Source: Streptomyces sp. DG2A-72
GTDB lineage: Bacteria > Actinomycetota > Actinomycetes > Streptomycetales > Streptomycetaceae
Direction of reading: 5' to 3'
DNA: 64,000 bases
Assembly: GCF_030499575.1 (NCBI RefSeq)
Contig: NZ_JASTLC010000001.1
Coordinates: 1,116,001 to 1,180,000, forward strand
Shown here: positions 41,101 to 51,259 of the stretch, piece after piece
How the letters are laid out: each line of letters starts with the position of its first letter
Position numbering within the stretch: the stretch's first letter is position 1
Made by a program: the position numbers and the translations under genes
Notes under the pieces: model-generated
The model's database searches: none
The model's input: only the letters and a program-made list of their open reading frames with translations
Told to the model about the DNA's origin: nothing

Positions 41101-44100
41101 CCGGTACGCCGGGAGCGGCCGGCCGGAGCGTCTCGTCCAGGACGTACAGCTCGGAGTCGAACACCGGCTTGCCGATCGGTGCGCGCGCCTCGGCCAGCGG
41201 GAAGGTGTGCGAGGCGGCGATCGTGCACTCGGTCGGGCCGTACGCGTTCACGACATCACGCCCCGGCATCCACAGCCGGACGAGTTCGGACGGGCAGGCC
41301 TCCGCGCCGACGCTGAGCATGCGGAACTCGGGCAGCAGGCCGGCCGTTTCCGGCGCCAGGGTGCTCAGTGCGGACGGCGGGATGTGCGCGTGGGTGATGC
41401 GGTGCTCGGTCAGTGCCCGGGCGAGTTCCTCGCCGGCCAGGCGGTGCTGGCTGGCGATGACCAGCCGGGCTCCGGAGCTGAACGCCCACACCATCTCCAG
41501 CACCGAGGCGTCCACGCTCGGCGACGACAGCTGCAGCACGCGGCTGTCCTCGTCCGCCGCGCACCGCTGCCGCAGGGTCTCGGCGAAGGCGGCGAGGCCG
41601 CGGTGGGTCACCACTACGCCCTTGGGCCGGCCGGTCGAACCGGACGTGTAGATGACGTAGGCCGGGTTGTCGACGTTCACCGGCCGGACGCGGTCGTCGT
41701 CGGTGGGGTTGTCCTCCCGGCCCGTCTGCCGCAAGACGGAGCCGTCCTCGTCGACCGTGACCAGCTCGCAGGTCAGGTCGGAGGGCAGGTCCTCGGCACC
41801 CTCGCGGGTGGTCAGCACCAGCCGGGGGGCCGAGTCGGTGATCACGTGCCGGTTGCGGCGGGCCGGGAAGACGAGGTCCACCGGCACGTACGCCGCACCG
41901 GCCTTGAGTACTCCGAGCAGCGCGGCCACCAGGCCGGCGGACCGCGGCATCGCGATGCCGACCAGGTCTTCGGGGCCGATGCCCCGCTCGATGAGGCGGC
42001 GGGCGACGTGGTTGGCGTAGCGGTTCAGCTCACGGTAGGTCCAGACGTCGCTGCCGTCGCTCACGGCGATGGCGTCGGGCGTGGCCGCCACCTGACGCTC
42101 GAACAGATCGCTGAAGGTCACCGGCACGACGTCTTGCCGGTACCGGCGCCACCCGGCCAGCCGGGAGGCGTCGTCGGGGGTGGTGACGTCCAGGGTGTCG
42201 ATCCGGCGCCCCGGGTCCGCCACGACCTGGCGGATCAACTGGGTCCAGCGCTCGACGACGGCCTGTGCCGTCTGCGGGTCGTAAAGGTCGGCGGCGTACT
42301 CCACGGTGCCGCTGATGCCGGCCGGGGTGCCGTCGGGCGTCGTGCTCTCGGCGACGCTCAGCGACAGGTCGAAGCGGGCGGTGCCGGTCGGCACCGTCTC
42401 GGCGCGTACCCGGAGTCCGGGCAGGTCGAACGGGACGGAGGTGTTGTTCTGCAGGACCAGCGCGACCTGGAACAGCGACTGGCGCCCGGCACTCCGGTGC
42501 GGGTTGAGGCTCTCGACCAGCTGCTCGAACGGGATGTCCTGATGGCTGTACGCCGCGAGGCTGGTGTCGCGCACCCGGTGCAGCAGATCCGCGAACCGTG
42601 GGGTGTCGGCCGTGTCGGTGCGCAGCACCAGCATATTGACGAAGAGCCCGACCAGGTCGTCGAGGGCGGGCTCGGACCGGCCGGCGACACCGGCGCCGAT
42701 GGCGATGTCGGTGCCCGCGCCGAGCCGGGTCAGCAGCGCCGCCAGGGCCGCCTGCAGAACCATGTAGACGGTGGCGCCGTTGCCGCGGGCGAGCTCCGAG
42801 ATACCGGCGTGCAGCTCGGCGTCCAGGGTGATCGGGACAACGCCGCCCCGGTAGGTCGGCACGGCCGGCCGGAGCCGGTCGCCGTGCACGGTGACCTCGT
42901 CGGGAAGCTCGGCCAGCTGCTCGCGCCAGTACCGCAACTGCCCGTTCAGCGGGCTGGCCGGGTCGTCCTCGTCGCCGAGCATCGCGCGTTGCCAGAGCGT
43001 GTAGTCGGCGTACTGGACCGGGAGCGGCAGCCACTGCGGTGCGGCCCCGTCGCGCCGCGCGGAGTAGGCGGTGACCAGGTCCCTGGCCAGCGGCGCCCCG
43101 GACCAGCCGTCGCCGGCGATGTGGTGGATGACGAGCATCAGCACGGACTCGTCCGGGCCGAGGACGAGCAGCTCGGCCCGGACCGGGATCTGCCGCGCCA
43201 GGTCGAACGCGTGCCGCGCCGACCGGCGCAGTTCCTTGTCCAGGTCCGCCGCGTCGATCCGGCGCACGGGCAGGTCCGGGCGTACGTCGTCGGGGGGCAG
43301 GATCTGCTGGTACGGCTGTCCGGCGATCTCGGGGAAGAGGGTGCGCAGCGGTTCGTGGCGGCGGACGACGTCGGCCAGGGCGGCGGCGAGCGCGCCGGTG
43401 TCGACAGTTCCGGTCATGTGCAGGGCGAGCGGCATGTTGTACGTCGCCGACGGCCCTTGGAGCCGGTGCAGGAACCACAGCCGCTGCTGTGCGAAGGACA
43501 GCGGAATCCGCTCGGGCCGCGGCAGGCGGGTCAGCTCCGGGCGAGCCGGCCCTGCCTCCTGCCGCTGCAGGTGCGCGGCGAGGCCTGCCGGGGTCGGCCT
43601 CTCGAAGAAGTCCCTCATGTCGACGTCGAGGCCGAGGGTGCCGCGGATCCGGCCGATCAGCCGGCCGGCCAGCAGGGAGTGCCCGCCCAGGTCGAAGAAA
43701 TTGTCGTCGAAACCGATCTGCGGCAGCTCGAGGATCTCGGCGAACAGGACCCGCAGCATGTCCTCCAGCGGGCTGCGCGCGGTCCGGTCCAGCCCGGCCG
43801 GGGTGTACTCCGGGTCCGGAAGGGCGTCGCGGTCGACCTTGCCGTTCGGGGTCAGCGGCAGGCTGTCGAGCAGCACGACGCTCGCCGGGACCAGGTATGC
43901 CGGCAGTGTGGTGCGCAGTTCGTCGCGCAGCTCCGCCGCGCTCGTCGTGGCGGAGGCCGGCACCACGTAGGCGGCGAGCTGCCGTTCCCCGCGGGCGTCG
44001 GCGCGTACGGCGACGGCCGCGTGCACCACGTCGGCCCGCCGCTGCAGCACTGCTTCGAGTTCGCCGGGCTCCACCCGGGCGCCACGGATCTTGACCTGGT

Positions 44101-45331
44101 CGTCGGCGCGGCGCAGGAACTCCAGCCGGCCGTCCGGGCGTTGCAGGCCGATATCGCCAGTGCGGTACATCCGCGAACCGGGCGGCCCGTAAGGGTCGGC
44201 GAGGAAGCGGGTGGCGGTCAGGCCCGAACGGCGCAGATAGCCCCGTGCCACGTTGGCGCCCGCGACGTACAGCTCGCCCGGCTGCCCCGGGGCGAGCTGC
44301 GCCAGTCCGTCGTCCAGCACGTAGACGCGGGTTTGCTCGATGGGTGTGCCGATCGGGGCGTCGGTGCCGGTCAGCGGCGCCGTAAGGGTGGCGGCCACGG
44401 TGGTCTCGGTCGCGCCGTACCCGTTGATCAGCCGGCGGCCCGCCGACCACCGGCGTACCAGCTCGGGCGGGCAGGTCTCGCCGCCGATGTGCACGGTGGT
44501 CAGGTCGGGCAGCAGGTTCTCGGCGTCCGGCGGAAGCGATGCCAGCACCGGGACCGGGAGCGTGACGCACGTGATCCGCTCCTCCCGGAGCACCCGGAGC
44601 AGGTCGTCACCCAGGAGCCGTTCGGCCCGGGGGACGACCAGGGTGCCACCGGTGGCCACCGCGGTGAGCAGCTCCCAGATCGCGACGTCGAAACCGAGCG
44701 ACGCCAGTTGCAGCACGCGCGGGGTGTGGCCGGGGGCGTGCTGACCGGTGATGGTGCGGGCGAGGTTGACCGTGCTGCCGTGGCTGACGCCGACGCCCTT
44801 CGGCGTCCCGGTGGAGCCGGAGGTGTAGATGACGTACGCGAGGTGGTCCGCGGTGAGCGCGCAGACCCGGTCCGCGTCCCCGGGATTGCTCGCGGGCTGC
44901 GCGGCCCATGCCGCGGCGACGGACGGGTCGCCGACCTGAATGGCCCCGGCGAAGCTGTCGTCCGTGCTGCCGGTCAGCACCAGGCTCGGCGCGGCGTCGC
45001 CCAGCAGGTATCCGATGTGCTCGGCCGGCAGGACCGGGTCGAGCGGCAGATAGACGGCGCCCGCTTTGAGCGTGCCGAGCAGCGCGGCAACCTGGTCGAT
45101 GCCGCGGGCGAGGGCGACGCCCACTGTCTGCTCCGGCCCGACGCCCCGCTCGATCAGCCACCACGCGATGCGGTTGGCGGCGGAGTTCAGCTCCCGGTAG
45201 GACCACGAGCGGCCACCGTCGGTGATCATCGGCGCGTCGGGGTGCGCCTCGACCATCGACTCGTACAACCGGACGATTGTGGGCCGCGCGCCGGGCAGTT
45301 GAGTCGCGGCCACTACATCAGCAGAGCTCAT
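29168..45331 (-). CDS. cymA: NRPS, modules 1-5 and start of 6; 5' part of a CymA-type heptapeptide synthetase
   Basis: An open frame of about 5388 residues. Order: A1-T1 (no starter C domain), C2-A2-MT-T2, C3-A3-T3, C4-A4-T4, C5-A5-T5, then part of C6, where it runs out of frame. Carrier motifs (DLGGHSL) fall near residues 544, 1976, 3035, 4071 and 5104. All visible C domains keep HHxxxDG and look like L-L condensers. Pocket residues read by eye: A1 D-V-W-T-H-G-G-V-A (aromatic, Trp expected), A2 D-A-L-H-S-G-A-I-A with an N-methyltransferase (N-Me-Leu type), A3 D-V-F-F-V-G-L-V-A (small, Ala expected), A4 D-A-W-T-V-A-A-V-C (classic Phe), A5 D-A-L-F-V-G-L-V-A (Val expected). This matches cyclomarin order. 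The ATG at 45331 follows GGAAG; an ATG at 45343 is the alternative start. The last 10 or so residues are frameshifted. Confidence 0.92.
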   Translation of the reverse strand: MSSADVVAATQLPGARPTIVRLYESMVEAHPDAPMITDGGRSWSYRELNSAANRIAWWLIERGVGPEQTVGVALARGIDQVAALLGTLKAGAVYLPLDPVLPAEHIGYLLGDAAPSLVLTGSTDDSFAGAIQVGDPSVAAAWAAQPASNPGDADRVCALTADHLAYVIYTSGSTGTPKGVGVSHGSTVNLARTITGQHAPGHTPRVLQLASLGFDVAIWELLTAVATGGTLVVPRAERLLGDDLLRVLREERITCVTLPVPVLASLPPDAENLLPDLTTVHIGGETCPPELVRRWSAGRRLINGYGATETTVAATLTAPLTGTDAPIGTPIEQTRVYVLDDGLAQLAPGQPGELYVAGANVARGYLRRSGLTATRFLADPYGPPGSRMYRTGDIGLQRPDGRLEFLRRADDQVKIRGARVEPGELEAVLQRRADVVHAAVAVRADARGERQLAAYVVPASATTSAAELRDELRTTLPAYLVPASVVLLDSLPLTPNGKVDRDALPDPEYTPAGLDRTARSPLEDMLRVLFAEILELPQIGFDDNFFDLGGHSLLAGRLIGRIRGTLGLDVDMRDFFERPTPAGLAAHLQRQEAGPARPELTRLPRPERIPLSFAQQRLWFLHRLQGPSATYNMPLALHMTGTVDTGALAAALADVVRRHEPLRTLFPEIAGQPYQQILPPDDVRPDLPVRRIDAADLDKELRRSARHAFDLARQIPVRAELLVLGPDESVLMLVIHHIAGDGWSGAPLARDLVTAYSARRDGAAPQWLPLPVQYADYTLWQRAMLGDEDDPASPLNGQLRYWREQLAELPDEVTVHGDRLRPAVPTYRGGVVPITLDAELHAGISELARGNGATVYMVLQAALAALLTRLGAGTDIAIGAGVAGRSEPALDDLVGLFVNMLVLRTDTADTPRFADLLHRVRDTSLAAYSHQDIPFEQLVESLNPHRSAGRQSLFQVALVLQNNTSVPFDLPGLRVRAETVPTGTARFDLSLSVAESTTPDGTPAGISGTVEYAADLYDPQTAQAVVERWTQLIRQVVADPGRRIDTLDVTTPDDASRLAGWRRYRQDVVPVTFSDLFERQVAATPDAIAVSDGSDVWTYRELNRYANHVARRLIERGIGPEDLVGIAMPRSAGLVAALLGVLKAGAAYVPVDLVFPARRNRHVITDSAPRLVLTTREGAEDLPSDLTCELVTVDEDGSVLRQTGREDNPTDDDRVRPVNVDNPAYVIYTSGSTGRPKGVVVTHRGLAAFAETLRQRCAADEDSRVLQLSSPSVDASVLEMVWAFSSGARLVIASQHRLAGEELARALTEHRITHAHIPPSALSTLAPETAGLLPEFRMLSVGAEACPSELVRLWMPGRDVVNAYGPTECTIAASHTFPLAEARAPIGKPVFDSELYVLDETLRPAAPGVPGELYIGGAGLARGYLDRGGLTASRFVASPFGDPGSRMYRTGDVVRWNADGELEYLGRSDEQVKIRGFRVEPAEVERVLANQPSVERAVVVPRRDRSGAVSLAAYAVLAAQAATTGFDDQLSEWNDLYDQVYTGFSGDAGNDFVGWNSSFTGGPIPVEEMREWQRAAVDAVLRFGPGRVLEVGAGSGLLMTPLADVVDEYWGTDLSQVSIDRLRDFARARGWEHVRLSCQPAHDLSGLPRRRFDTVVINSVVQYFPSADYLRDVLTQVMDLLADGGRVIIGDVRHYGLLRVFQAAVHDFRGTQGLRAAVERAMAVEKELLLAPEFFTSFKHPAISGVEVSLKAGRASDELTGYRYEVVLHTAPARRLATLPVLVWGQDITDLDEVTGPARVTRIPNPRLADGVAAMRVLDGADAVPTSAGPELEPEALRQWAAARGMRAVPTWSSHRWNTYDVVLTDAAEAEPLADVYRPAEAVEQANVPAVARTVGELVSELRSTVKELLPDYMVPATITPIERIPVTPNGKIDRRALPDPEVMVSGGRQPRTPQEQILCELYADILGLERVGVDDSFFDLGGHSLLATRLTSRIRSVLGVEALLQQIFAAPSPAELAVVLGEQQGRVQVALERVVRPELLPLSSAQQRLWFLHQLEGPSATYNSPLAIRLSGALDVSALRAALGDVVGRHEALRTVFAESEGVPYQQILDVSEVDLPVREVSGGELPRVLRDAARYEFDLSREVPVRAWLFAAGSGEWVLLLVVHHVAADGWSLGPLARDLARAYGDRRAGRGPSWSPLPVQYADYTLWQRRLLGDEADPESVFGRQLAYWRGQLAGLPEQVTLPADRARPQTASYAGDVCMFRVDADLHAGLLVLARRSGATLFMVLQAALAAVLTRSGAGTDVPVGSPVAGRTDDALDDLVGFFVNTLVLRTDTSGNPGFDELLRRVRETSLAAYAHQDVPFEFLVEKLNPHRSTAHSPLFQVLLAFQNNPETSFDLPGLHTEPDEIVTGVSRVDLTLNITESFGDDGQPQGIRGAVEYATDLYDASTVESFVSRFVRMLQAAVEDPGRRINAIDLLSDEENATVLALSGRDVPAPEQLAWPAIFEATATATPDATAVIEQDLTWSYAQLNAHANRVAWYLIGRGVGAEDVVGVLMPRSALQIATLLGIGKAGAAFLPIDPAYPAERVGYLIEDARPKLLLTDTAHADAAAGAGAITVDDPAMASALRDLPVTDPADADRRTALRVEHPAYVIYTSGSTGRPKGTVVTHTGLFALAVSGGERADVDRDSRVLQLTSPSFDVSVFEFLTTFHVGAVLVMPEPGRLAGEELAGLLAGAGVSHAFVPPSVLATLPEDAADGLPGLRSLVVGGEACSADLVRRWSVGRRMTNLYGPTETTVAASVSRPLSGSAHPIGAPLAGTRVYVLDAGLGMVPRGSRGELYIGGAGVARGYLGRFGLTASRFVADPYGPAGSRMYRTGDVVRWNADGELEYLGRSDDQLKIRGIRVEPGEIEATLLRQPGVSQAVVVARPDQQGFQALCAYVTAGEEPADATRLREELRRELPDYLIPAAIVVLDEFPLNANGKLDRNALPEPRFVTTGADNRSPGTPQEEILRSVFADVLGITQIGAEDNFFDLGGHSLLAGRLISRVRGALGVDVSMRTFFNAPTPRQLAGRLVEGSPVPARLQPMPRPQVLPLSFAQQRLWFLHKLEGPSATYNSPLAIRLSGDLDVPALRMALADVVARHEVLRTVFAEQGGNPYQRILDVAEAVPELEVRAITEAELPQALGEAARHEFDLAREIPLRAWLFATGSGEWVLMLVLHHIVADGWSLQVLVSDLTDAYTSRRAGTSPSWQPLAVQYADYTLWQREHLGTDDAPDSVFSRQLAHWLQELADLPDQMTLPTDRPRPAVASYRGETVTFDLDAEQHSELVRLARETGTTLFMILQAGLAGLLTRLGAGTDIAVGSPIAGRTDDRLEDLVGLFVNMLVLRTDTSGDPTLSDLLTRVRETSLAAYAHQHMPFEYLVERLNPHRSAAHHPLVQILFGLQNTAEQNISLPGVTASGASVDTGVSRVDLSINIVEAAAGDGGPAGFTGVVEFSTDLYERSTIEAFTARWVRVLRAMVVAPGARLSEVDLLGAEERVRLLGQWGTAETAVDAVTLAELFRRRVVAAPDAVAVVEGEVSWSYARLNACANRVAWYLIGRGVGAEDVVGVLMPRGAMQVAAVLGVAKAGAAYLPVDPGYPQARVEYLLQDAEPVLVIGESDVFEGLPEHDPGDGDRVRPVGVDHPAYVIYTSGSTGLPKGVVVTHRGLASMAATQQRFGVNEGSRVLQFAALGFDATVWELVMALGSGAALVLPETDRLAGEDLAAVLREHRVTHLTLPPTVLATLPAETAAHLPDLGTLVVAGEACTPELTARWSPGRRMFNAYGPTESTVCASMSGELSPGSAPIGRPVLNTRLYVLDDGLQPAAPGVPGELYIAGAGVARGYGRRPALTASRFLADPYGPAGSRMYRTGDLVRWNAEGDLEYLGRSDEQVKIRGFRVEPGEVASVLLRHTAVAQAAVIVRPDQHDDLRLLAYAVPVADRAINGDELRAQLQNELPEHLVPSAVVLLDEIPRTSHGKIDERALPDPEQTDGRTRAPRTPQEELLCLLFAQVLGLPQVGPDDSFFDLGGHSLLATRLIILIRKAFRCELAPRALFAAPSPAELAVVLGEQQGRVQVALERVVRPELLPLSSAQQRLWFLHQLEGPSATYNSPLAIRLSGALDVSALRAALGDVVGRHEALRTVFAESEGVPYQQILDVAGVDLPVREVSGGELPRVLRDAARYEFDLSREVPVRAWLFAAGSGEWVLLLVVHHVAADGWSLGPLARDLARAYGDRRAGRGPSWSPLPVQYADYTLWQRRLLGDEADPESVFGRQLAYWRGQLAGLPEQVTLPADRARPQTASYAGDVCMFRVDADLHAGLLVLARRSGATLFMVLQAALAAVLTRSGAGTDVPVGSPVAGRTDDALDDLVGFFVNTLVLRTDTSGNPGFDELLRRVRETSLAAYAHQDVPFEFLVEKLNPHRSTAHSPLFQVLLAFQNNPETSFDLPGLHTRMEGVSTGLSRTDLFISLAEQQNADGAAGVIGAVEYATDLYDAATIDAFIGRWLRFLAAVVRDPEQRIGSVDLLLDGERDQLTRWSYTEPAAAVQPATLAELFQRRVAATPDATAVVEGAVSWSYAQLNAHANRVAWYLIGRGVGAEDVVGVLMPRSATQIATVLGIAKAGAAYLPVDPGYPQDRVEYLLQDAEPALVIGESDEFQGQPEHDPGDVDRVRPVGVDHPAYVIYTSGSTGRPKGTVVTHRGLAALASGTGERADVDGDSRVLLLASPSFDASVLEMMMAIGAGAALVVARETRLAGEELAGLLAGAGVSHAFVPPSVLATLPEDAADGLPGLRSLVVGGEACSADLVRRWSVGRRMTNLYGPTETTVAASVSRPLSGSAHPIGAPLPGTRVYVLDAGLGLVPPGSAGELYISGTGVARGYLGRTALTASRFVADPYGPAGSRMYRTGDVVRWNADGELEYLGRSDDQLQIRGIRVEPGEIEAALAAHPDVARAVAVVRSDRRGDPAVVGYMVPARPGADPTAVREDLRRLLPDHLVPVAVVAVQEIPLTPNGKLDREALPEPEFETSGGRDPRTPEEEILCGLFAEILGLDRVGLEDSFFDLGGHSLLGTRLISRIRAELGLEVRLLTLFEASTPAALARAILEANAPARTALVPLPRPAVLPLSFAQQRLWFLHKLEGPSPTYNMPLTLRLTGNLDVPALRTALADVVARHEALRTVFAEHDGEPYQRILDLAENTIQLAVREADATVLDEELRAAARHRFDLADEIPLRASLFSVGHDEWVLMLVLHHIVADGWSLRPLARDLATAYAARSAGTAPDWAPLPVQYADYSLWHRELLGDDADPDSEFGRQLAFWRDRLADLPEQVTLPPTARGRKWPATRVT
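29211..29215. other. Frameshift in a five-G run that splits the NRPS gene
   Basis: On the coding strand the text is CTGCCCCCGACCGCC. The 5' frame reads [14 protein letters not shown] and stops. Adding one C gives [17 protein letters not shown], which matches the equivalent segment of other C domains here ([17 protein letters not shown]). The 3' frame has no natural start, only a GTG inside the C domain and no ribosome site. One missing base in a homopolymer explains everything. Confidence 0.9.
30662..30943. repeat. Near-identical internal repeat C, A5 specificity region
   Basis: 282 bases, essentially identical to 36875-37156 at offset 6213. It encodes the part of A5 carrying six of the pocket positions (278 to 331 in GrsA numbering). 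Confidence 0.85.
31844..33034. repeat. Near-identical internal repeat A, copy in module 5 C domain
   Basis: 1191 bases covering the end of carrier T4 and most of C5. It is almost base-for-base the same as 38117-39307, with a constant offset of 6273 and only scattered differences. Codon use in it (many GTT, TTG, GGT) is unlike flanking sequence. Confidence 0.85.
34190..34874. repeat. Near-identical internal repeat B, copy in module 4
   Basis: Partner of 27981-28665. It ends before the pocket-forming region, so A4 (Phe) and A6 (Leu) keep different specificity codes. Confidence 0.85.
36875..37156. repeat. Near-identical internal repeat C, A3 specificity region
   Basis: Partner of 30662-30943. 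Because of it, A3 and A5 share the F-V-G-L-V-A half of the code and differ only in the first half (D-V-F versus D-A-L). Confidence 0.85.
38117..39307. repeat. Near-identical internal repeat A, copy in module 3 C domain
   Basis: Partner of 31844-33034. It covers the end of carrier T2 and most of C3. Both edges fall abruptly into diverged sequence, which is the mark of recent gene conversion or duplication rather than ordinary homology. Confidence 0.85.
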
Positions 45332-45379
45332 GCTCACTTCCATCGGGTCGTCGGGGCGGCGAGATCGTGATCAGGGGCG

Positions 45380-46174
45380 TCAGGTGCGGTCGAGCGGACC
45401 GCGGTCGACCTCGAGCGGCGTGTGGTCGCGGCCTACGAGGTGCTCCGGGCGTGGGGCGCCGACCGGGCGCGGCGCGGCCGACACCGGGTTGTAGGTGAGG
45501 ATCAGCAGGCGGCGGGCGAACGGGGAGACGTTGGTCCCGGACCCGTGGACGATCTGCGAGCTGAACAGCAGCACGCCGCCACGCGCACCCTTCGGGCTGA
45601 CCATCTCGTGCTGCTTGACCAGATCGGCGAGTTCGGCCGGGGTCAGGGAGTACGCGTCCGGGTCGATGTGGCCGGTGCCGTGGTCCTGCGCGGACGCGCC
45701 GCGTTCCAGCGTGCCGAGCCGGTGCGAGCCGCGCAGGAAGATCACCGGGCCGTTGAACTCGGTGACGTCGTCGAGGAAGAGCGCGACGTTCACCTGCGAG
45801 GCGGCCGGCATGTTGTCGGCGTCGCGCCAGACGATGTAGTCCTGGTGCCACGCCCACCGCTCGCCGCCGAACGCCTGCTTCGAGTTGATCTTCATCTGGT
45901 GTACGTAGAGGTCCTCGCCGGTGATCTGCCGGGCCGGGCCGAGCAGCCGCTCGGTGCGTACCAGCCGCTCGAAGACCGGGTGGCGGGTGTGCGAGGCGTA
46001 GATCGACCGCGGGGTGACGCCGTCGTTCTCGGTGATCAGACACGGGCCCGGCACGCGCTGGTCCTCGGCCAGCGCGATGCACAGGGCATCGATCTCATCG
46101 CCGGAGAACGCGTCCTCCAGCAGCACGAATCCGTCGTTGTGGAAGCTGGCGAGCTGTTCCTCGGTGAGTTTCAT
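45380..46174 (-). CDS. Fe(II)/2-oxoglutarate dioxygenase, phytanoyl-CoA hydroxylase family
   Basis: A protein of 264 residues in the PhyH/EctD-like family. Iron ligands are His and Asp of WAWHQDYIVW (near 106-112) and the distal His of LFSSQIVHGSGTN (near 205), followed by an Arg that can hold 2-oxoglutarate (ARRLLILTYN). Enzymes of this group hydroxylate free or carrier-bound amino acids; GriE, for example, hydroxylates leucine at C5. The likely task here is leucine delta-hydroxylation for residue 2, a step given to a dioxygenase in cyclomarin work as I recall it. The ATG at 46174 follows GGAGAG. It lies 48 bases before the NRPS start in the same operon. Confidence 0.85.
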   Translation of the reverse strand: MKLTEEQLASFHNDGFVLLEDAFSGDEIDALCIALAEDQRVPGPCLITENDGVTPRSIYASHTRHPVFERLVRTERLLGPARQITGEDLYVHQMKINSKQAFGGERWAWHQDYIVWRDADNMPAASQVNVALFLDDVTEFNGPVIFLRGSHRLGTLERGASAQDHGTGHIDPDAYSLTPAELADLVKQHEMVSPKGARGGVLLFSSQIVHGSGTNVSPFARRLLILTYNPVSAAPRPVGAPRPEHLVGRDHTPLEVDRGPLDRT

Positions 46175-46251
46175 GGCTCTCTCCGCGTGGACCTGTCGGC
46201 AGGACGTGGTGACCGTCGATCGCGTCATGTGCGGCGACCCGAGGTGTCGGA

Positions 46252-47460
46252 TCAGTGGTGACGGAAGGCGATGCGCAGGGAACGCGGACCGGCGACCCCG
46301 GGCGTGTCGTAGTAGTCGACGGGCGTGCCCGTCACCTCGAACCGGCTGAAGCGGTCGAGTATCGCCTCGAGTGCGATCTCCAGCTCGAGGCGGGCCAGCG
46401 GCGCACCCAGGCAGTAGTGGATCCCATGGCCGAACCCCAGATGCTTGCGGGCGTCACGGTGGATGTCGAACCGGTCGGCGTCGGTGAAGTGCTGCTCGTC
46501 GCGGTTGCCGGAGATGAACGACAACGACACGAACTGGCCCGCCGGCAGCTGTTCGGCACCGACCGTGACCGCGCGGGTGGTGACGCGCATATTGCTGACG
46601 ATCACCGGCCGGTACCGGAGGGTCTCCTCGATGGCCCCCGGAATCAGCGCCCGGTCGGCGCGTACCTCGGCTGCCGCGGCGGGGTGCTCGTCGAGTGTCA
46701 GGACGATGTTCGCCAGCAGCAGCGTGGTCGTCACATGACCGGCGAGCAGGAGGAGGTTGGCGAAGTTCACCACCTCTTCCTCGGTGAGCCGCTCCCCGCC
46801 GACCTCGGCCTGGGTCAGGCGGCTGATCAGATCGTCCTGGGGATTCGCCCGGCGCCGCCGGCAGTGGACCTTCAGGTAGTCCAGCAGCTCCTGCTGGGTG
46901 TCCGCGACGCGCTTACGGACCGCTTCGTCCGTCAGGTTGCCCTTGTCGAACGAGAGCAGGCGCTGCGCCCAGTCACGGAACAGCTCCCATTCCTCCGTCG
47001 GCAGACCGAGCAGATCGCCGATCACCAGGACGGGAAGCGGATCGGAGAGGTCGGCGACGACGTCCATCTCACCGCGGTCGGCGACGGCGTCGACCAGTCG
47101 GGTCGCGATGGCGGTGATCCTGGGCCGCAGTCCCGCGACCGCACGGGCCGTGAACGAGCGACTGACCAGATCCCGCACCAGGCGATGCCGGGGCGGATCC
47201 ATCGCTGTCAGGTTGCCCGCGGTGAGGTTGCCGGTGCCCATCTCCCCGGGCAGATGCCGCCACAGCTCCGACGAGAAGGCGGCCGGGTCGGCGGTGGCCT
47301 GTGTGATGTCACGGTGCCGGTAGAGCGTCCACACGCGAGTGAGCGGATCCTGATGCACCGGATGGCGCAGCCGCATGTCCCGCAACCACCGGTGCAGCGA
47401 GCCTCCTCCGTCCAGCGAGTACGCCGGTGCCGTTGCGATGCCGGTTTGCCGAAGATCCAT
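46252..47460 (-). CDS. Cytochrome P450, first gene of the core operon
   Basis: A protein of 402 residues, a typical soluble actinobacterial class I P450. It has I-helix LLLAGHVTTT near 240 with a His in the place of the usual acidic residue, ExxR in EETLRYR near 280, and the haem loop FGHGIHYCLGAPLAR near 345. It needs ferredoxin and reductase from elsewhere; none is encoded nearby. Candidate steps are beta-hydroxylation of Trp, beta-hydroxylation of Phe, or epoxidation of the prenyl group. Sequence alone does not decide. It starts the core operon, divergent from the P450 at 47681. Confidence 0.88.
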   Translation of the reverse strand: MDLRQTGIATAPAYSLDGGGSLHRWLRDMRLRHPVHQDPLTRVWTLYRHRDITQATADPAAFSSELWRHLPGEMGTGNLTAGNLTAMDPPRHRLVRDLVSRSFTARAVAGLRPRITAIATRLVDAVADRGEMDVVADLSDPLPVLVIGDLLGLPTEEWELFRDWAQRLLSFDKGNLTDEAVRKRVADTQQELLDYLKVHCRRRRANPQDDLISRLTQAEVGGERLTEEEVVNFANLLLLAGHVTTTLLLANIVLTLDEHPAAAAEVRADRALIPGAIEETLRYRPVIVSNMRVTTRAVTVGAEQLPAGQFVSLSFISGNRDEQHFTDADRFDIHRDARKHLGFGHGIHYCLGAPLARLELEIALEAILDRFSRFEVTGTPVDYYDTPGVAGPRSLRIAFRHH

Positions 47461-47548
47461 ACACGCTCACACTGCCCCCGCCGTCGTGCAGTCAGAAGAT
47501 TCCTGGCAATCCTTGCGACGGCGGGTCGGTCACCGCACCAGGGGTCCA

Positions 47549-47567
47549 CCCCAGAAGGACCCCAGGA
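47549..47567. promoter_or_regulatory. Paired CCCCAG motifs in a divergent P450 promoter region
   Basis: CCCCAGAA at 47549 and CCCCAGGA at 47560 are spaced 11 bases apart, one helical turn. A mirrored CCAGGGG lies at 47538-47544. The rest of 47461-47680 has no gene. The motif recurs upstream of the LAL regulator, so it may be a cluster operator. Confidence 0.4.
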
Positions 47568-47680
47568 TGAACGCACGAGGACTCTGCGTAGTCCGGGGTT
47601 GTGGCGGCGAGCACGGGCGCGGGTACATTGCGGATCCGATGCCGAACTTCCGGTACGCCTGGGTCAGACGGAGGGCAGCC

Positions 47681-48958
47681 GTGAGTGGTCAGCCTGTCAG
47701 CGATCAGCAGAATTCGAGCGACGTACATGCGCCGCCCAACGTGATTTCCGACCCGCACGCCGTGTACACGCATATGAGGGAGCAGGCAGCAGCCTGTCCC
47801 ATGCGCTCGCTCGACGGGTCACTGATGTGGGTCGTCGGACGCCATGAGGGCGTACGGTCGATGCTCGCCGATCCCCGGTTCGCGAACGATCCGGCCTCGG
47901 TCCCGGGCGGCGCGCCGCTCATGCAGGTCAACGCGATGCGGAACCTCGGCCTCGCCGAGGAGCTCATCCCGTATCTCGCGGACACGCTGCTCGACAACGA
48001 CGGGGCGAGCCACAGCAGGCTGCGCCGTCTGGTGGCGCCCGCGTTCACCGCGCGGCGCATCCTCAACCTGCGTCCGCGCATCGAGCGGCTCACGGACGAT
48101 CTCCTGGACGGGCTGGCGGAACACGCCGAGGACGGCGTCGTCGACTTCCTCAGCCTGTTCGCCTACCCGCTGCCCATCACGGTGATCTGTGAACTCGTCG
48201 GGGTGCCGATGGCCGACCGCCCCGCCTGGCTGCGCTGGACCCACGCGCTCTCGTTCGAGCAGGAGAAGCTGGGGGAGACGCTCGGCCCGCTCGTGGACTA
48301 CACGCAGGCGCTGGTCGGGCGTCGCCGGTCCCAGCCGGCGGACGACCTGATCAGCGAACTGATCCGGGCGCAGGACGGCGACCGTCTCACCGACCGGGAA
48401 CTGGTCACGATGGTGCTCAGTCTGGTCATCGCGGGGCACGACACCACGGCCAACTTCCTCGCCAACAGCGTCTGGGCGCTGCTGACCCACCCCGACCAGC
48501 TGGCGCTGGTCCGCGCCGACCCGGAGCTGATGCCGCAGGCGGTGCACGAGTTGCTGCGCTGGTGCGGGCCCGTCCTGGTGTCGCGGATGCGGTACGTCAC
48601 CGAGGACGCCGACCTCGGGTGGGCGGCGTTTCAGGCGGGGGACGCGGTGATGGCCGCGCTGAGCGGCGCCAACCACGATCCGCGGGAGTTCCCGGAGCCG
48701 GAGCGCCTGGACGTCACCCGGCAGAACCGGACCCGCGGGGAGGCACACGTGTCGTTCGGCGCCGGGCCGCACTACTGCCTCGGCGCCGGGCTGGCACGCC
48801 ACCAGGCAGAGATCGCGCTGGGACGGTTGCTCGCCCGCTGGCCCGCGCTGGCCCTGGCCGTGAGCCCCGAGGAGCTGAACTGGCAGCCGGTGTCCGGCAT
48901 GCGGAAGCTCGAGCACCTGCCGCTACGGCTGAACGGGCCCAGCGACTCGTCCGCCTGA
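47681..48958 (+). CDS. Cytochrome P450, divergent from the core operon
   Basis: A protein of 425 residues. It has I-helix VIAGHDTTANFL near 250, ExxR in HELLRW near 287, and haem loop FGAGPHYCLGAGLAR near 360. The GTG at 47681 was chosen because of GGAGG seven bases upstream; the frame is open further back without a better ribosome site. As one of three P450 genes in the cluster it probably performs one of the Trp, Phe or prenyl oxidations. Confidence 0.88.
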   Translation: MSGQPVSDQQNSSDVHAPPNVISDPHAVYTHMREQAAACPMRSLDGSLMWVVGRHEGVRSMLADPRFANDPASVPGGAPLMQVNAMRNLGLAEELIPYLADTLLDNDGASHSRLRRLVAPAFTARRILNLRPRIERLTDDLLDGLAEHAEDGVVDFLSLFAYPLPITVICELVGVPMADRPAWLRWTHALSFEQEKLGETLGPLVDYTQALVGRRRSQPADDLISELIRAQDGDRLTDRELVTMVLSLVIAGHDTTANFLANSVWALLTHPDQLALVRADPELMPQAVHELLRWCGPVLVSRMRYVTEDADLGWAAFQAGDAVMAALSGANHDPREFPEPERLDVTRQNRTRGEAHVSFGAGPHYCLGAGLARHQAEIALGRLLARWPALALAVSPEELNWQPVSGMRKLEHLPLRLNGPSDSSA

Positions 48959-49011
48959 CGGCGGAGCGGCGGACGCGGGCATCGCCCTCCGCCGGTTTCC
49001 GCCGGCCGGTC

Positions 49012-49569
49012 TCACGGGTCGCCGGCGTCGGCGTCGTCCGCGCGGGCCAGTCCTCCGGACACGGGGCGGGTCGCGTCGAGGCCGCGCTCGCGCCACCGCT
49101 CGCTCTCGACGGGATCGAGATGCCGGCCCGCCCAGCCGTCGAGGTCGTGCGCGTACGCCTCCGGCGCATAAGCGGCCTGAGGGACCGTCAGCTCCGGTAG
49201 GTCCGCGCCGGGCTCGTGCCGCAGCGGGTGGGCCAGACCGGCGCGCCAGCGCTGCTCCTCCGGCAGCCATCGCTCGGCGACGGACTCGGTCCGGATGCCG
49301 ATCGCGACGGCGATCTCGGTCCAGTCGGAGCCGTTCTCCCGTGCGTTGAGGACGGCGGCCTCCACCAGCTTGTCGACGTGCGAGCGCACCCGGAGTGCCT
49401 GGAGCAGCAGTTCCTGCGCGGTGCGCCGGTCGTCGTCGACGGTGGGCACCAGGCGGAGCGCCTCGTCGACGGTGTCGCGGGCCCGGTCGGCGAGGACCAG
49501 GCGTGCCAATGCGGCGGTCGTGTACGGGTTCGGTGGCCTATCGGACACGGAGGACTCCGGATACGGCAC
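49012..49569 (-). CDS. Hypothetical HTH-like protein at the end of the tailoring operon
   Basis: A protein of 185 residues. The middle (about 65-110) has VDKLVEAAVLNARENGSDWTEIAVAIGI, which resembles helix-turn-helix proteins common in Streptomyces that use a SWAEIGEALGV-type helix. The C-terminal half is charged and proline-rich. It follows the thioesterase by 43 bases, so it is probably co-transcribed. Whether it regulates the cluster is unknown. Convergent with the P450 gene at 47681. Confidence 0.55.
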   Translation of the reverse strand: MPYPESSVSDRPPNPYTTAALARLVLADRARDTVDEALRLVPTVDDDRRTAQELLLQALRVRSHVDKLVEAAVLNARENGSDWTEIAVAIGIRTESVAERWLPEEQRWRAGLAHPLRHEPGADLPELTVPQAAYAPEAYAHDLDGWAGRHLDPVESERWRERGLDATRPVSGGLARADDADAGDP

Positions 49570-49612
49570 GCGTGGAACGTGTGCCCGGACGGTGTGGCGG
49601 CATCGGGCGATT

Positions 49613-50377
49613 CTATCCGCGGGCCCAGTCCAGACCGTCCTGCGCGCAGTCCGCGGTCACCGCCTCGCAGACCGCGGCCGGGTCGTCATGCAGGAAGAAG
49701 TGGTTGCCGCCGAAGACGCGCACCCGGGCTCCCGGGGCCACCTGCCGCCACCCCTGAAGCGTCTCGACCGGGACGTCGTGGTCCGCCGCGGCGCCGTACA
49801 CCGAGACCGGCGACTTCAACGGGTACGCAAAATCCGGTGTGTACCGCTCGATCAGGTCCAGGTCGGCGCGCAGCCCGGCCAGGACCTGCGGGCCGAACTC
49901 GGGATCGGTCAGGAGGCTTTCGTCCGTACCGCCGAGCCGTCGGACGTAGGCGGTCATGCGCTCGTCGGACGCTCTGAGCACATCGGGCGGAAAGGTCCGC
50001 CGGGAGCCGGGAGGCGCAGCAGCGCACAGCACCGCACGCTCCGGGAGCGGCCCGGCCGAGTTCTCCAGCCGGCGCACCGTCTCCGCGGCGATCAACGCAC
50101 CGAGACTGTGGCCCAGCAGGATCCACGGCTCCGCAAGCTCGCGCACCGTGCTCGCGAGGGCGGCGGCGCGGGACTCGATGCTGGAGCGGCGTTCCGACCC
50201 GTCGGGCCGTTCCCAGTGCACGGCCCGGACCGCGATGCCGCGTGGGCCGAACACCCGGTGCCAGGAGTGGAAGGCCACGGCGCTGCCACCGGCGTGGGGC
50301 ACGCAGACCAGCGTCCACTTCGCCTCCTGCCGCTGCGCTCCGCCCAGCGTGACGAGCCTTGCCCGCTCGGCGCTCAT
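49613..50377 (-). CDS. Type II thioesterase
   Basis: A protein of 254 residues of the GrsT/RifR family. The N-terminal CVPHAGGSA oxyanion motif, nucleophile GHSLGA near residue 93, and catalytic His in GGNHFFLHDD near 227 are all present. Such enzymes free NRPS carrier domains from wrong or stalled acyl groups. Its start overlaps the methyltransferase stop (ATGA). Its presence beside P450 and methyltransferase genes ties this operon to the NRPS. Confidence 0.92.
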   Translation of the reverse strand: MSAERARLVTLGGAQRQEAKWTLVCVPHAGGSAVAFHSWHRVFGPRGIAVRAVHWERPDGSERRSSIESRAAALASTVRELAEPWILLGHSLGALIAAETVRRLENSAGPLPERAVLCAAAPPGSRRTFPPDVLRASDERMTAYVRRLGGTDESLLTDPEFGPQVLAGLRADLDLIERYTPDFAYPLKSPVSVYGAAADHDVPVETLQGWRQVAPGARVRVFGGNHFFLHDDPAAVCEAVTADCAQDGLDWARG

Positions 50378-51231
50378 CGGCCCGCCTCCTCGTGGGCGTC
50401 GTGCGTCACGACCGGTTCCCGCGAGCGCTCCGCCCGGTAGGCGTAGACCTCGTACAACTCGGTGCCGCGCAGTGCGGGGTCCTGCCGCACCCGCAGCGAG
50501 AAGCCCACGTCCCGCAGCAACTCGCTCAGCTGTGTGAGCCGGCCTCCCTCGTCGTGGACCTCCGCCACGACAGCGCCGATGCGCGGCCAGTCGGCGGCAT
50601 CGACACCGCGCAGGACGTCGAGTTCCGCACGCTCGACGTCCACCTTGAGCAGCGCGACGGATCGGAGATCCTGCTCACTCATGAGGTCGGAGACCGTCGT
50701 GACCGGGACCTGGATCGTCCGGCCGTCGTGCAGTCCGTCGATCATCATGTCGACGGCTTCCTCGTCGAGACCGCCGTGGCGCAGGAAGGTCCTGGTGAGG
50801 GCGTCGTCGGCCGCTCGGTCGGCGTACAGGCCGGAGTTGCCGGGGGCTGCCGGGTAGTAGGTGAAGTCCTGGACACCGGACGCGGCTCCCACGGCGGTGC
50901 GCACCGCGGTCGCTCCCGGGACGTGGCGGGTGATGTTGTCCCGCAGACAGGCGAAGACGTCCGGAACCGGTTCCGCGGCGACGATCCGGAGCGTGCGCTG
51001 CGCGTCCGTGAACGCGATCGACACCAGCCCGACGTTGGCGCCGATGTCGAGAACCGAGTCGTGGGGGCGCAACTCCCGTGCGGCGAGCCCGTACAGGCCG
51101 CTGCCGGTCGCCTCCCGCCAGATGAGCAACGCCTCCGCGGGGCTGGTGCACGACACCCGTCGGCCGTCCGGGAGGCTCACCTCCTGCCGCGCCGCGCCGG
51201 GTACGGCGTGCGCGGTCCGTTCCTCGCTCAT
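50374..51231 (-). CDS. FkbM-family SAM methyltransferase, candidate beta-hydroxy-Phe O-methylase
   Basis: A protein of 285 residues. Motif I is VLDIGANVGLVSIAF near residue 60, followed by IVAAEPVPDVFACLRDNI (motif II region) and ALLKVDVERAELDVLRG, the KxDxEGxE-like element of FkbM proteins in slightly altered form. Family members often O-methylate hydroxyl groups of natural products. It is 28 bases after a P450 gene and overlaps the thioesterase gene, so a hydroxylation then methylation pair, giving beta-methoxy-Phe, is the simplest reading. The ATG follows CGGAGGAAG. Confidence 0.85.
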   Translation of the reverse strand: MSEERTAHAVPGAARQEVSLPDGRRVSCTSPAEALLIWREATGSGLYGLAARELRPHDSVLDIGANVGLVSIAFTDAQRTLRIVAAEPVPDVFACLRDNITRHVPGATAVRTAVGAASGVQDFTYYPAAPGNSGLYADRAADDALTRTFLRHGGLDEEAVDMMIDGLHDGRTIQVPVTTVSDLMSEQDLRSVALLKVDVERAELDVLRGVDAADWPRIGAVVAEVHDEGGRLTQLSELLRDVGFSLRVRQDPALRGTELYEVYAYRAERSREPVVTHDAHEEAGR

Positions 51232-51259
51232 GATCGCTTCCTCCGGCTCGCGCGATGGG

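Noticed and set aside
39767..45370. Very long open frame (over 1800 codons) on the plus strand opposite the NRPS
   Set aside because: It is a shadow of the minus-strand NRPS caused by high GC at third positions. Its translation is Arg/Gly/Val-rich with no domain, while the minus strand shows full NRPS motifs.
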